Source of the DNA: an uncultured Gemmiger sp.
Lineage (GTDB): Bacteria > Bacillota > Clostridia > Oscillospirales > Ruminococcaceae
DNA: 15,021 nt
Assembly: GCA_944382805.1 (NCBI GenBank)
Contig: CALWNS010000103.1
Coordinates: 1 to 15,021 of the forward strand
Direction of reading: 5' to 3'
Part shown: one piece after another, positions 1-6,929 of the stretch
Position numbering within the stretch: position 1 is the first letter of the stretch
Layout of the letters: each line of letters opens with the position of its first letter
Notes under the pieces: model-generated
What the model saw: only the letters and a program-made list of their open reading frames with translations
What the model was told of the DNA's origin: nothing
Database searches by the model: none
Program-made: the position numbers and the translations under genes

Positions 1-1
1 C

Positions 2-256
2 GGGGCGCTGCTGCGCGGCGCGGCGTTCCCCCCGGGGCTGCCGCCGCTGGAGGAACCGGCCGACTTCTGGCTGCTGCCGCTGGCCGCCCAGCAAAACGGC
101 TGGCTGACCGCCCGGGCGGCGGACGAAGCCGCGGGCGCGGCCGGCGCCGATATCCTGCCGCTTTTGCTGCGCGCCCAGGCCGAGCCGCGCGGCGCGGCCA
201 AGGCCCTGGCGCGCGCGGTCAAACACGCTGTTCTGTATAAGGAGGGAAGGCGATGA
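2..256 (+). CDS. C-terminal fragment of an unrecognised protein
   Basis: An open frame runs from the window edge to a TGA at 254-256 and gives about 84 residues rich in Ala, Leu, Arg and Pro, ending in LARAVKHAVLYKEGRR. The stop overlaps the ATG of the next gene (ATGA), so the two are probably translationally coupled. The last codons also encode the AAGGAGG ribosome binding site of the acyltransferase. The basic, helix-prone tail shows no motif I can assign, and the N-terminal part lies outside the window. I do not recognise the family. That it is coding rests on the open frame, the ATGA junction and the lack of any gap before the next gene. Confidence 0.6.
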   Translation, partial: GALLRGAAFPPGLPPLEEPADFWLLPLAAQQNGWLTARAADEAAGAAGADILPLLLRAQAEPRGAAKALARAVKHAVLYKEGRR

Positions 257-1293
257 ACGCCCAAAAGCCGCGGCTGTTTTACCTGGACCTGATCCGCGCG
301 GCGGCGCTCCTCAGCATCCTGGTCATCCACTTTAACGCCACCGTTACCGGGTATTTTGCCTACCCGTCCCGGCTGTTCGGCTCCACGCTGCCGTTCGGCA
401 TCTATCTGGGCGATTTCGGCTCCTCGCTGTTCTTTATGGTGTCCGGCGCGGCGCTGTGCTACACCGCGCCGGCCGATTTTTCCGCCCCGGCCTTTTACAA
501 AAAGCGCGCCCGCGCGGTCTACCCCATGTTCTGGCTGGCGTGGCTCATCTGCTTTACGGTGCGCTTTACCACCGTGCCCGGGGCCTTTGGCGGGGCGCGG
601 GGCGCCACGCTGCTGCTCACGGCGCTGGGGCTGGACCACTTTGCGGTGGCCGCCGGCTGGGTGCAGCAGGACTTTGCCTGCGTGGGCGAATGGTTTTTGG
701 GCAGCATCCTGTTTTTGTACCTGCTGTTCCCGCTGCTGCTGTGGCTGTGCCGGCGTTCCGGCCCGGCGCGCTGGGGCGGGTTCGCGGCGGCCTGCGCGCT
801 GGGCGCGGCCGTCCACCTGGCCGGGTGGGACGCGCGCCTGGTGGCCATCCACCTGCCGGAGTTTTATTTCGGGATGCTGTTCGTGCTGCTGCCCCGGCGC
901 GGGCAGGCCGCCGCGCTCGCCGCGGCGGCGGCCGGGCTGGCCGGGCTGTGGGCGGGGTGCGGCGCGGCGGCGGACGGCAAGATCCTCTGTGCGCTGTTCA
1001 GCGCCGCGGTGTTCGCCGCGCTGGCCCTGGTTTCCCGCCGGCTGCGCGGCGGGGCGTTCGTGCGGCTGTGCGCGCTGCTGAGCAAATATTCCTATGCGGT
1101 GTTTTTGTGCCACCATGTGCTGATCCAGCGGCTGGTGCGCGGGTTCGACCTTTCGGCTTTGTCCCGGCGGGACACGGTTTTGCTGTTTTTGTGCTACCTG
1201 GCGGCCACGGCTGCTGCTGCGGCCGGGCTGTACTGGCTCGACGGCCGGGTGCGCGCGGGCGTGCGGGGGTTGTGGCGCGGCCGCAGCGCATAA
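253..1293 (+). CDS. Acyltransferase 3 family integral membrane protein
   Basis: A 346-residue, very hydrophobic protein with roughly nine or ten membrane segments, as in the acyltransferase 3 family (OafA/WecH-like), which moves acetyl or other acyl groups onto cell-surface sugars. The N-terminal segment has the family pattern of an Arg (R15, in LDLIRA) followed about ten residues later by the conserved His (H26, in LVIHFN). Further hydrophobic stretches lie near residues 48-70, 145-165 and 285-300, and the last helix ends with a short Arg-rich cytoplasmic tail. AAGGAGG at 239-245, 7 nt before the ATG, supports the start, which overlaps the previous stop. The acceptor cannot be read from sequence; a wall or exopolysaccharide glycan is an inference. 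It probably belongs to the upstream transcription unit, because hprK has its own promoter. Confidence 0.85.
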   Translation: MNAQKPRLFYLDLIRAAALLSILVIHFNATVTGYFAYPSRLFGSTLPFGIYLGDFGSSLFFMVSGAALCYTAPADFSAPAFYKKRARAVYPMFWLAWLICFTVRFTTVPGAFGGARGATLLLTALGLDHFAVAAGWVQQDFACVGEWFLGSILFLYLLFPLLLWLCRRSGPARWGGFAAACALGAAVHLAGWDARLVAIHLPEFYFGMLFVLLPRRGQAAALAAAAAGLAGLWAGCGAAADGKILCALFSAAVFAALALVSRRLRGGAFVRLCALLSKYSYAVFLCHHVLIQRLVRGFDLSALSRRDTVLLFLCYLAATAAAAAGLYWLDGRVRAGVRGLWRGRSA

Positions 1294-1319
1294 ACGGCGG
1301 GCCGCGAGCGTAGATTTTT
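1276..1319 (+). terminator. Weak terminator-like hairpin after the acyltransferase gene
   Basis: CGCGGCC (1276-1282) can pair with GGCCGCG (1300-1306) in a 7-bp stem that overlaps the end of the acyltransferase gene. A TTTTT run follows at 1315-1319. The 17-nt loop and the 8-nt gap between stem and T-run make this a poor intrinsic terminator, so the call is tentative. Confidence 0.3.
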
Positions 1320-1322
1320 CCC

Positions 1323-1351
1323 TGTACAAACTGCGGCCGGTAGGCTATAAT
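1323..1351 (+). promoter_or_regulatory. Sigma-A type promoter for the hprK-dnaE operon
   Basis: A -35 box TGTACA (1323-1328, four of six consensus bases) and a perfect -10 TATAAT (1346-1351) are separated by exactly 17 bp. Transcription would start near 1358, leaving a leader of about 55 nt before the GTG start of hprK. No other good promoter was seen before dnaE ends, so this is the likely promoter of the whole run. Confidence 0.75.
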
Positions 1352-1396
1352 ACAGATAGTTATTGTGGGGTGCGCCCGCACCCAAGAACCGCCACG

Positions 1397-1405
1397 AAAG
1401 GGGAG
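1397..1405 (+). promoter_or_regulatory. Ribosome binding site that fixes the hprK start
   Basis: AAAGGGGAG lies 7 nt before a GTG at 1413. The longer reading frame, starting from a GTG at 1365, has no such site and would begin only a few bases after the predicted transcription start, so 1413 is preferred. Confidence 0.75.
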
Positions 1406-1412
1406 ACCGACT

Positions 1413-2351
1413 GTGCCGCAATTCTCTGTCACACTGGCCAAGATCGCGCAGGAATCCAACCTGACCACCGTCTACACGGCCAAGGACCTTTCCGAGGTCA
1501 AGGTCGTCACCGCCGAGGTATACCGCCCCGGCATCTTCCTGGCCGGGTACTACCAGTACTTTGACCGCACGCGCATCCAGATCATCGGCCTGACCGAACT
1601 TTCCTACCTGCAGGAGCTGGAACTGGACGTGCGCCGCGCCCATGTGGAAAAGCTGTTCAGCTTTGCCCCGCCGGCCATCATTCTGACCCGCGGGCTGGAA
1701 CCGCTGCCCGAAATGCTGGAGTTTGCCAAAAAGTACGGCGTCGCGCTGCTGCGCTCGGCCGAAATGACCAGCCCCATGATGAGCAGCCTGATCACCACGC
1801 TCAACACCGAGCTGGCCCCGCGCATCACCCGCCACGGCGTTCTGGTCGAAGTGGCCGGCGAAGGGATGCTGATCCTGGGCGATTCCGGCGTGGGCAAAAG
1901 CGAGACCGCCATCGAGCTGGTCAAGCGCGGTCACCGCTTGGTGGCGGACGACGCCGTGGAGCTGCGCAAGGTATCCTCCCACAAGATCATGGGCATGGCC
2001 CCGGCCAACATCCGCCACTTTATCGAGCTGCGCGGCATCGGCATCATCAACGTGGCCCGCCTGTTCGGCGCCGGCGCGGTCAAGAACAGCGTCGAGGTCG
2101 AGATGGTCGTGGAGCTGGAACCGTGGGAGCGCACCAAGAACTACGACCGCACCGGCCTGGAAATGAACACCTACGACATCCTGGGCGTCTCGGTGCCCAG
2201 TATGCTGATCCCGGTCATGGCCGGGCGCAACCTGGCCGTCATCCTGGAAACGGCCGCCATCAACAACCGCCAGAAAGAGATGGGCTACAACGCCGCGCAG
2301 GAGCTGCTCAACAGCCTGGGGCTGCAGGGCGACGTGGGCATCGGCCTGTAA
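1413..2351 (+). CDS. hprK: HPr kinase/phosphorylase
   Basis: Bifunctional HPr(Ser) kinase/phosphorylase, the sensor of carbon catabolite control in Firmicutes. It phosphorylates Ser46 of HPr using ATP or PPi when glycolytic intermediates are high and reverses the reaction by phosphorolysis. From the GTG at 1413 the product is 312 residues, close to the family norm of about 310. The first 130 or so residues form the N-terminal HPrK domain. The kinase domain has the active-site His in TRHGVLVE (H141), the Walker A loop GDSGVGKS (156-163) and the family signature IELRGIGIINV (204-214). It is the first gene after the promoter at 1323-1351 and is followed 25 bp later by a PHP gene. An in-frame GTG at 1365 would add 16 residues but is less likely. 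Confidence 0.96.
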   Translation: MPQFSVTLAKIAQESNLTTVYTAKDLSEVKVVTAEVYRPGIFLAGYYQYFDRTRIQIIGLTELSYLQELELDVRRAHVEKLFSFAPPAIILTRGLEPLPEMLEFAKKYGVALLRSAEMTSPMMSSLITTLNTELAPRITRHGVLVEVAGEGMLILGDSGVGKSETAIELVKRGHRLVADDAVELRKVSSHKIMGMAPANIRHFIELRGIGIINVARLFGAGAVKNSVEVEMVVELEPWERTKNYDRTGLEMNTYDILGVSVPSMLIPVMAGRNLAVILETAAINNRQKEMGYNAAQELLNSLGLQGDVGIGL

Positions 2352-2376
2352 GGAACAAAACAAAAAGGAAGTGCCT

Positions 2377-3126
2377 ATGCAAATCATTGCGGACCTGCAC
2401 ACCCATACCCTGTGCGCCTCCCATGCGTTCCACACGCTGCTGGAAATGGCCGCCGCGGCCGGCGCCATGGGCTACCGGGCGCTGGCCATGACCGACCACG
2501 CACCCGCCATGCCCGACGCGCCCCACGCCTGGCATTTCGGCAATTTCAGCGCGCTGCCGCGCGCGATCGGCCCGGTGGCGATGCTCTACGGCGCCGAGGT
2601 CAACGTGATGGACACCAAGGGCGGCCTGGACCTGCCGGACAGCCTTTTGCGCGGCATGGACTGGGTGGTGGCCTCCATCCACAGCCCCTGCGTGCCCGGC
2701 CTTTTGACCGAGCGCGAGGCCACCCGCCTGTGGCTGGGCGTGGCCGAAAACCCGTATGTGGACTGCATCGGCCATTCGGAGCAGCAGCACTATAAATACG
2801 ACTACGACCTGGTCACCAAGGCGTTCGCCAAAAACAACAAGGTCGTGGAGATCAACGGCAATTCCTTTTTTGTGCGGCGGGACGGCGTGCCCAATATGCG
2901 CGCGCTGCTGCGCGCCTGCCGCGAAAACGGCTGCCGCATCGCGCTGGATTCGGACGCGCACAGCATCCGCCAGATGCAGGAGAACATGGCCGCCCTCATC
3001 GCCCTGATCGAAGAAGAAAACTTCCCGCAGGAGCTCGTCGTCAACGCCTCCGCCGCCGCGCTGGTGGCGGAGCTGCGCCGGCATGGCCGCGCCTGCGCGG
3101 AAGAAATAGGAGGAATTCTGCTATGA
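2377..3126 (+). CDS. YcdX-type PHP-domain phosphatase
   Basis: A 249-residue PHP-domain metal-dependent phosphoesterase whose size and motif order resemble the E. coli YcdX subgroup. Metal-ligand motifs are visible: DLHTH (H8, H10), MTDHAP (D40, H41), GAEVN (E74), ASIHSP (H102), IGHSE (H133) and DSDAH (D193, H195). The flanking text PDAPHAWHF and VVEINGNSFF also fits YcdX. YcdX usually has His-Pro where this protein has H133-Ser. The substrate is unknown; histidinol phosphatase is a common but weak annotation, and there are no his genes here. ATG 2377 is chosen because AAGGAAG (2365-2371) sits 5 nt upstream, while the alternative GTG at 2371 overlaps that site. The stop overlaps the next start by ATGA, which indicates coupling to the ROK kinase. 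Confidence 0.9.
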   Translation: MQIIADLHTHTLCASHAFHTLLEMAAAAGAMGYRALAMTDHAPAMPDAPHAWHFGNFSALPRAIGPVAMLYGAEVNVMDTKGGLDLPDSLLRGMDWVVASIHSPCVPGLLTEREATRLWLGVAENPYVDCIGHSEQQHYKYDYDLVTKAFAKNNKVVEINGNSFFVRRDGVPNMRALLRACRENGCRIALDSDAHSIRQMQENMAALIALIEEENFPQELVVNASAAALVAELRRHGRACAEEIGGILL

Positions 3127-4076
3127 AATACACCATCGGCATCGACCTCGGCGGCACCACCATGACCGCCGGCGTAGTCAACGAAAACTACGAGATCCTG
3201 GGCAAGCTGACCTGGCCCACCCGCCTGCCCCGCCCCTCCAAGGACCTGGAAAAGGCCATGGCGGAGCTGTGCCGCGCCGTGGCCAAGCAATGCCGCGTAT
3301 CCTTCGACCAGATCGAGTATGTGGGCATCGGCACGCCGGGCAGCGTCAACTTCAACACCGGCTTTGTGGGCTACAACACCAACTTCGGCTACTACGACTG
3401 GAACCTCGGCCCCGACATGGCCGCGCTGCTGGGCTGCCGCGTCTATGTCGAAAACGACGCCAACGCCGCCGCTTTTGGCGAATACCTGGCCGGCGGCGCC
3501 AAGGGCTACCGCGACGCGGTCATCGTGACGCTGGGCACCGGCATCGGCAGCGGCATCATCCTTTCCGGCAAGATCATGCGCGGCTTCAACTTTGCCGCCG
3601 GCGAGATCGGCCACACCGTCATCGTCAAGGACGGCCGCGCCTGCAACTGCGGCCGCCGCGGCTGCTGGGAGCGGTACGCCTCCTCCCGCGCGCTCAGCGA
3701 GGACGCGCGCGAAGCCATGCGCCAGGACCCCGACACCCTGATGTGGAAGCTCGCCGGCGACCTGGACCACGTCAACGCCAAAGTCCCCTTTGACGCCATG
3801 GCGGCCGGCGACGCCACCGCCCGCCGCGTGGTGGAGACCTGGGTGGAGTATGTCGGCTGCGGTGTGGCCAACGTGGTCAACACCTTCCAGCCGGAGGTCA
3901 TCTGCATCGGCGGCGGCGTGTCCAACCAGGGCGAAGTGCTGCTGGGACCCGTGCGCGCCTATGTGGAAAAAGAGACCCGCAACATCACCTGCGGCAGCTG
4001 CCCGGCCATCTGCGCCTGCCAGCTGCACAACGATGCCGGCGTGATCGGCGCGGCCTTCCTGGCCGAATCCATCTGA
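3123..4076 (+). CDS. ROK family sugar kinase, probably glucokinase
   Basis: A 317-residue ROK kinase that most likely phosphorylates glucose or a related hexose with ATP. The N-terminal phosphate loop is IGIDLGGTT (5-13). The sugar-binding and catalytic stretch ENDANAAAFGE (110-120) includes the likely general base D112, and TLGTGIGSG lies at 136-144. Zinc-site residues are EIGH (H164) and CNCGRRGC (C174, C176, C181), typical of ROK proteins. It has no N-terminal helix-turn-helix, so it is an enzyme and not a NagC/XylR-type repressor. AGGAGG (3108-3113) lies 9 nt before the ATG, which overlaps the PHP stop. With HprK in the same operon and PfkA nearby, glucose 6-phosphate formation is a sensible role, but GlcK identity is inferred; fructose or N-acetylmannosamine cannot be excluded. 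Confidence 0.92.
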   Translation: MKYTIGIDLGGTTMTAGVVNENYEILGKLTWPTRLPRPSKDLEKAMAELCRAVAKQCRVSFDQIEYVGIGTPGSVNFNTGFVGYNTNFGYYDWNLGPDMAALLGCRVYVENDANAAAFGEYLAGGAKGYRDAVIVTLGTGIGSGIILSGKIMRGFNFAAGEIGHTVIVKDGRACNCGRRGCWERYASSRALSEDAREAMRQDPDTLMWKLAGDLDHVNAKVPFDAMAAGDATARRVVETWVEYVGCGVANVVNTFQPEVICIGGGVSNQGEVLLGPVRAYVEKETRNITCGSCPAICACQLHNDAGVIGAAFLAESI

Positions 4077-4092
4077 AAGAACGGAGAACGCT

Positions 4093-5022
4093 ATGCCAGC
4101 ATCCATCCCGGAACTTGTGCGGGACCTGCGCGCCGCGCGGCTGCCCTGCGCCGAAAACGAACCCCTGGCCCGGCACACCACCTTCCGCATCGGCGGGCCG
4201 GCGGCGGTGTTCTGCTGCCCGCAGACGGTGGCGGAACTGACCCGCACGCTGGAACTGTGCCGCGCGCACGGCGTGCGAACCTACCTGCTGGGCAACGGTT
4301 CCAACATCCTGTTTGCCGACGCCGGCTTTGCCGGCGCGGTCGTCTGCCTGACCGGCCTGGCCACCCCCGTCTCGGTGGAAAAAGGCCCCGGCTGCCGGGT
4401 GACCGTGCGCGCGGGGGCCGGGCGCAGCCTGGCGGCGCTGTGCCGCGAAGTGTGCGCCGCCGGCCTGACCGGCCTGGAGTTTGCCTACGGCATCCCCGGC
4501 ACGGTGGGCGGCGCGGTGTATATGAACGCCGGCGCCTACGGCGGCGAGATCAAGGACGTGATCGAATCGGTCACCTGCCTGGACGGCGGCCTGCGCCTGC
4601 GCACGCTGCCGGCGGCCGCGCTGGCGCTGGGCTACCGCACCAGCATTTTTGAAACGCAGCCCTGGTGCATCCTGGAGGCTTCCTTTACCTTAACGGCCGA
4701 CCCCGGCGGCCCCGCCGCCGTGGCCGCGCGCATGGAGGACTTTATGGCCCGCCGGCGGGATAAGCAGCCGCTGGACCTGCCTTCGGCCGGCAGCACCTTC
4801 AAGCGGCCGGCCGGCGCGTTCGCCGGCCGGCTCATCGAACAGTGCGGGCTGTGCGGCTTTGCGGTCGGCGGCGCCGCCGTGAGCGAAAAACACTGCGGGT
4901 TCGTGGTCAACAAGGGCGGCGCCACCTGCGCCGACGTGCTGGCCCTGACCGAACAGGTCGCCCGCATCGTCAAGGAAAAAACCGGCTATACGCTGGAACG
5001 CGAGATCCGCGTGGTCGAATAG
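4093..5022 (+). CDS. murB: UDP-N-acetylenolpyruvoylglucosamine reductase
   Basis: A 309-residue MurB. It reduces UDP-GlcNAc-enolpyruvate to UDP-MurNAc with NADPH and FAD, the second committed step of peptidoglycan precursor synthesis in the cytoplasm. FAD-binding elements are TTFRIGGPA (29-37), GNGSNILF (67-74) and GIPGTVGGAVYMNAGAYGG (133-151). Active-site residues appear intact: R182 in YRTSIF, the proton donor Ser in SAGSTFKRP (S234) and a Glu in LEREI near 302-304. The short YRTSIF region and the GSTFKRP motif fit the Gram-positive (type II) form. GGAG at 4083-4086 lies 6 nt before the ATG, which is 17 bp after the ROK gene. A 42-bp gap with a small GC hairpin (5034-5048) separates it from rapZ. 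Confidence 0.96.
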   Translation: MPASIPELVRDLRAARLPCAENEPLARHTTFRIGGPAAVFCCPQTVAELTRTLELCRAHGVRTYLLGNGSNILFADAGFAGAVVCLTGLATPVSVEKGPGCRVTVRAGAGRSLAALCREVCAAGLTGLEFAYGIPGTVGGAVYMNAGAYGGEIKDVIESVTCLDGGLRLRTLPAAALALGYRTSIFETQPWCILEASFTLTADPGGPAAVAARMEDFMARRRDKQPLDLPSAGSTFKRPAGAFAGRLIEQCGLCGFAVGGAAVSEKHCGFVVNKGGATCADVLALTEQVARIVKEKTGYTLEREIRVVE

Positions 5023-5064
5023 CAGCAAAACGCGGGGCGGCGCGCCCCTTGTGAGGGAACGGCA

Positions 5065-5928
5065 ATGAATTTTCTGGTGGTAACGGGCCTTTCCGGCGCG
5101 GGCAAATCCATGGCGGCCAACGTGCTGGAGGACATCGGCTTTTTCTGTATCGACAACATCCCGGCGGGGCTGCTGCCCCGCCTGGTCGATTTTGCCCTGC
5201 AGGGCGAAAACCAGCTGCAGCGCGTGGCGGTGGTCATGGACATCCGCGGCCTGCGCTCGCGCGAGGCGGTGGAAAGCGCCCTGCGCGCGCTGGACGACAA
5301 AAAGGTCGATTACGACATCCTGTTCCTGGACGCCTCCGACGCCGTCATCCGCCGCCGCTACAAGGAGACCCGCCGCCTGCACCCCATGACCCAGGGCGGT
5401 CAGCTGCCCATAGACGAGGCCATCCGCCGCGAGCGGGAAATCTTGCAGCCCTTGCGGGAGCGGGCGCGCTATGTGATCGATACCTCGCAGTATTCCGCCG
5501 CGCAGAACCGCGAGCGCATCTGCGGGCTGTTCCTGAACAAGGGCGACTGCGCCATGTCGCTCACCATCGTCTCGTTCGGCTTCAAGTACGGCCTGCCGCA
5601 GGAGGCCGACATCGTGCTGGACGTGCGCTGCCTGCCCAACCCGTTCTATGTACCGGAACTCAAGGAGCTGACCGGGCTGGACCAGCCGGTCGTGGATTAC
5701 GTCATGCAGAGCGAAGAATCGCGGGAACTGCTGCGCCGCTACGAAAGTATGCTGGAATTTTCGCTGCCGCTGTATGTCAAGGAGGGCAAAAACCAGCTGG
5801 TGGTGGCGGTGGGCTGCACGGGCGGCAAGCACCGCTCCATCACCTTTGCCCGCAAACTGGGCGAATTCTGCGAAAAGCTGGGCTACCAGCCCGTGGTCAT
5901 GCACCGCGACGCCAAGCGCACGATGTAA
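5065..5928 (+). CDS. rapZ: RapZ/YvcJ family nucleotide-binding protein
   Basis: A 287-residue RapZ (YvcJ) protein, the usual family length. The N-terminal P-loop GLSGAGKS (8-15) is followed by the family-typical IGFFCIDNIP, and a Walker B-like DILFLDASD precedes RRRYKETRRLHPM. The C-terminal signature CTGGKHRS (251-258) marks the domain that binds RNA and GlcN6P in enterobacterial RapZ. In E. coli, RapZ controls glmS through small RNAs; in Bacillus, YvcJ is a nucleotide-hydrolysing protein linked to competence. The role in Clostridia is not settled. Being next to murB and hprK fits a link between amino-sugar supply and wall synthesis. GAGGG (5053-5057) lies 7 nt before the ATG. The usual next gene, glmR/yvcK, is absent. 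Confidence 0.96.
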   Translation: MNFLVVTGLSGAGKSMAANVLEDIGFFCIDNIPAGLLPRLVDFALQGENQLQRVAVVMDIRGLRSREAVESALRALDDKKVDYDILFLDASDAVIRRRYKETRRLHPMTQGGQLPIDEAIRREREILQPLRERARYVIDTSQYSAAQNRERICGLFLNKGDCAMSLTIVSFGFKYGLPQEADIVLDVRCLPNPFYVPELKELTGLDQPVVDYVMQSEESRELLRRYESMLEFSLPLYVKEGKNQLVVAVGCTGGKHRSITFARKLGEFCEKLGYQPVVMHRDAKRTM

Positions 5929-5981
5929 ACCGGCGGCGGGGGCAAACGCAAGCCAAAAACGGAAAGGGGGCGGGCAGCGCC

Positions 5982-6929
5982 ATGAGTTTTTCCCAGGATG
6001 TCAAAAACGAGATCCTGCGCCGCAAGATCACCCGCCCCTGCTGCTGCGCGGCGGCGGCCTATGCGGTGGCCTGTTTTGGCAAATATTTTGACGAAAACGG
6101 CATCGTTTTGCAGACCGAGTCCGAAGGCGTGGCCAATTTTGCGCTGCGTATGTACGCCCGCTGCGGCATCCCCGGCACGGTGCTGCGCAAGGAGCGCCCC
6201 GCCGGCCCGGTGTTCGAATTCAGCGTCAAGCAGCCGGCCGCCGTGCGCAAGGCGCTGGAACTGTTCGGCCACACCGGGCGCGAGACCGCGCTGCGCATCC
6301 GCCCCGGCTGCTTCAAGTGCCAGAACTGCGTCTCCTGCTTCGTGTCCACGGCGTTTTTGTGCTGCGGCACCGCCAACGACCCGGAAAAGGGCTATAACAT
6401 CGAATTCCTGTCCAGCCGCTACCAGCTTTCGCAGCAGCTGGAATCCATTTTGGCGGAACACGAGTTCCACCCCCACCGCGCCCTGCGCAAGGGCGCCAGC
6501 ACCGTCTATGTCAAGGCGGCCGACCATATCGAGGACCTGCTTGCCTTTATGGGCGCCGGTAACGCGGCCATGCGCATCATGGAGCAGCGCGTGTACAACG
6601 ACGTGCGCAACAAGACCAACCGCCTTTCCAACTGCGAAACGGCCAACATGGGCAAAAGCGTGCAGGCCGCGGTGCAGGTGCTGCAGGCCATCCGCTGCCT
6701 GGAACAGGCCGGCGCGCTGGACGCCTTGCCCGACCCGCTGCCCGCCACCGCCCGCCTGCGCATGGCCCACCCGGACCTGCCGCTGGCGCAGCTGGGCCGC
6801 AAGTTCGACCCGCCCGTGAGCAAGGCCGGGCTTTCCCACCGTTTCAAGCGCATCCAGCAGGCGGCCGAGCGCCTGCAGGCCGCGCAGCAGCCCACGGCCC
6901 CGCCGCCGGGAAAGGAGCACCATGGCTGA
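5982..6929 (+). CDS. whiA: WhiA family DNA-binding protein with Cys-rich insert
   Basis: A 315-residue WhiA, a conserved Gram-positive DNA-binding protein with a non-catalytic LAGLIDADG fold and a C-terminal helix-turn-helix, tied to sporulation in Streptomyces and to division and growth in Bacillus. The start MSFSQDVKNEIL is typical, as are NRLSNCETANMGKS (213-226) and the C-terminal PPVSKAGLSHRFKRI (277-291). The unusual part is residues 110-128, where Cys occurs at 110, 113, 116 and 119 (CxxCxxCxxC) and again at 127-128, in the region that usually carries a charged LRGAFLAGG-like helix. Another Cys triplet is at 20-22. AAAGGGGG (5963-5970) lies 11 nt before the ATG. The stop overlaps the dnaE start by 8 bp. 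Confidence 0.93.
   Translation: MSFSQDVKNEILRRKITRPCCCAAAAYAVACFGKYFDENGIVLQTESEGVANFALRMYARCGIPGTVLRKERPAGPVFEFSVKQPAAVRKALELFGHTGRETALRIRPGCFKCQNCVSCFVSTAFLCCGTANDPEKGYNIEFLSSRYQLSQQLESILAEHEFHPHRALRKGASTVYVKAADHIEDLLAFMGAGNAAMRIMEQRVYNDVRNKTNRLSNCETANMGKSVQAAVQVLQAIRCLEQAGALDALPDPLPATARLRMAHPDLPLAQLGRKFDPPVSKAGLSHRFKRIQQAAERLQAAQQPTAPPPGKEHHG

Noticed and set aside
1365..1412. Longer hprK starting at GTG 1365
   Set aside because: It lacks a ribosome binding site, would start almost at the predicted transcription start, and adds 16 residues absent from typical HprK; GTG 1413 has a good site at the right distance.
5034..5048. Terminator between murB and rapZ
   Set aside because: GGGGCG/CGCCCC forms only a 6-bp stem with a 3-nt loop and is not followed by a T-run.
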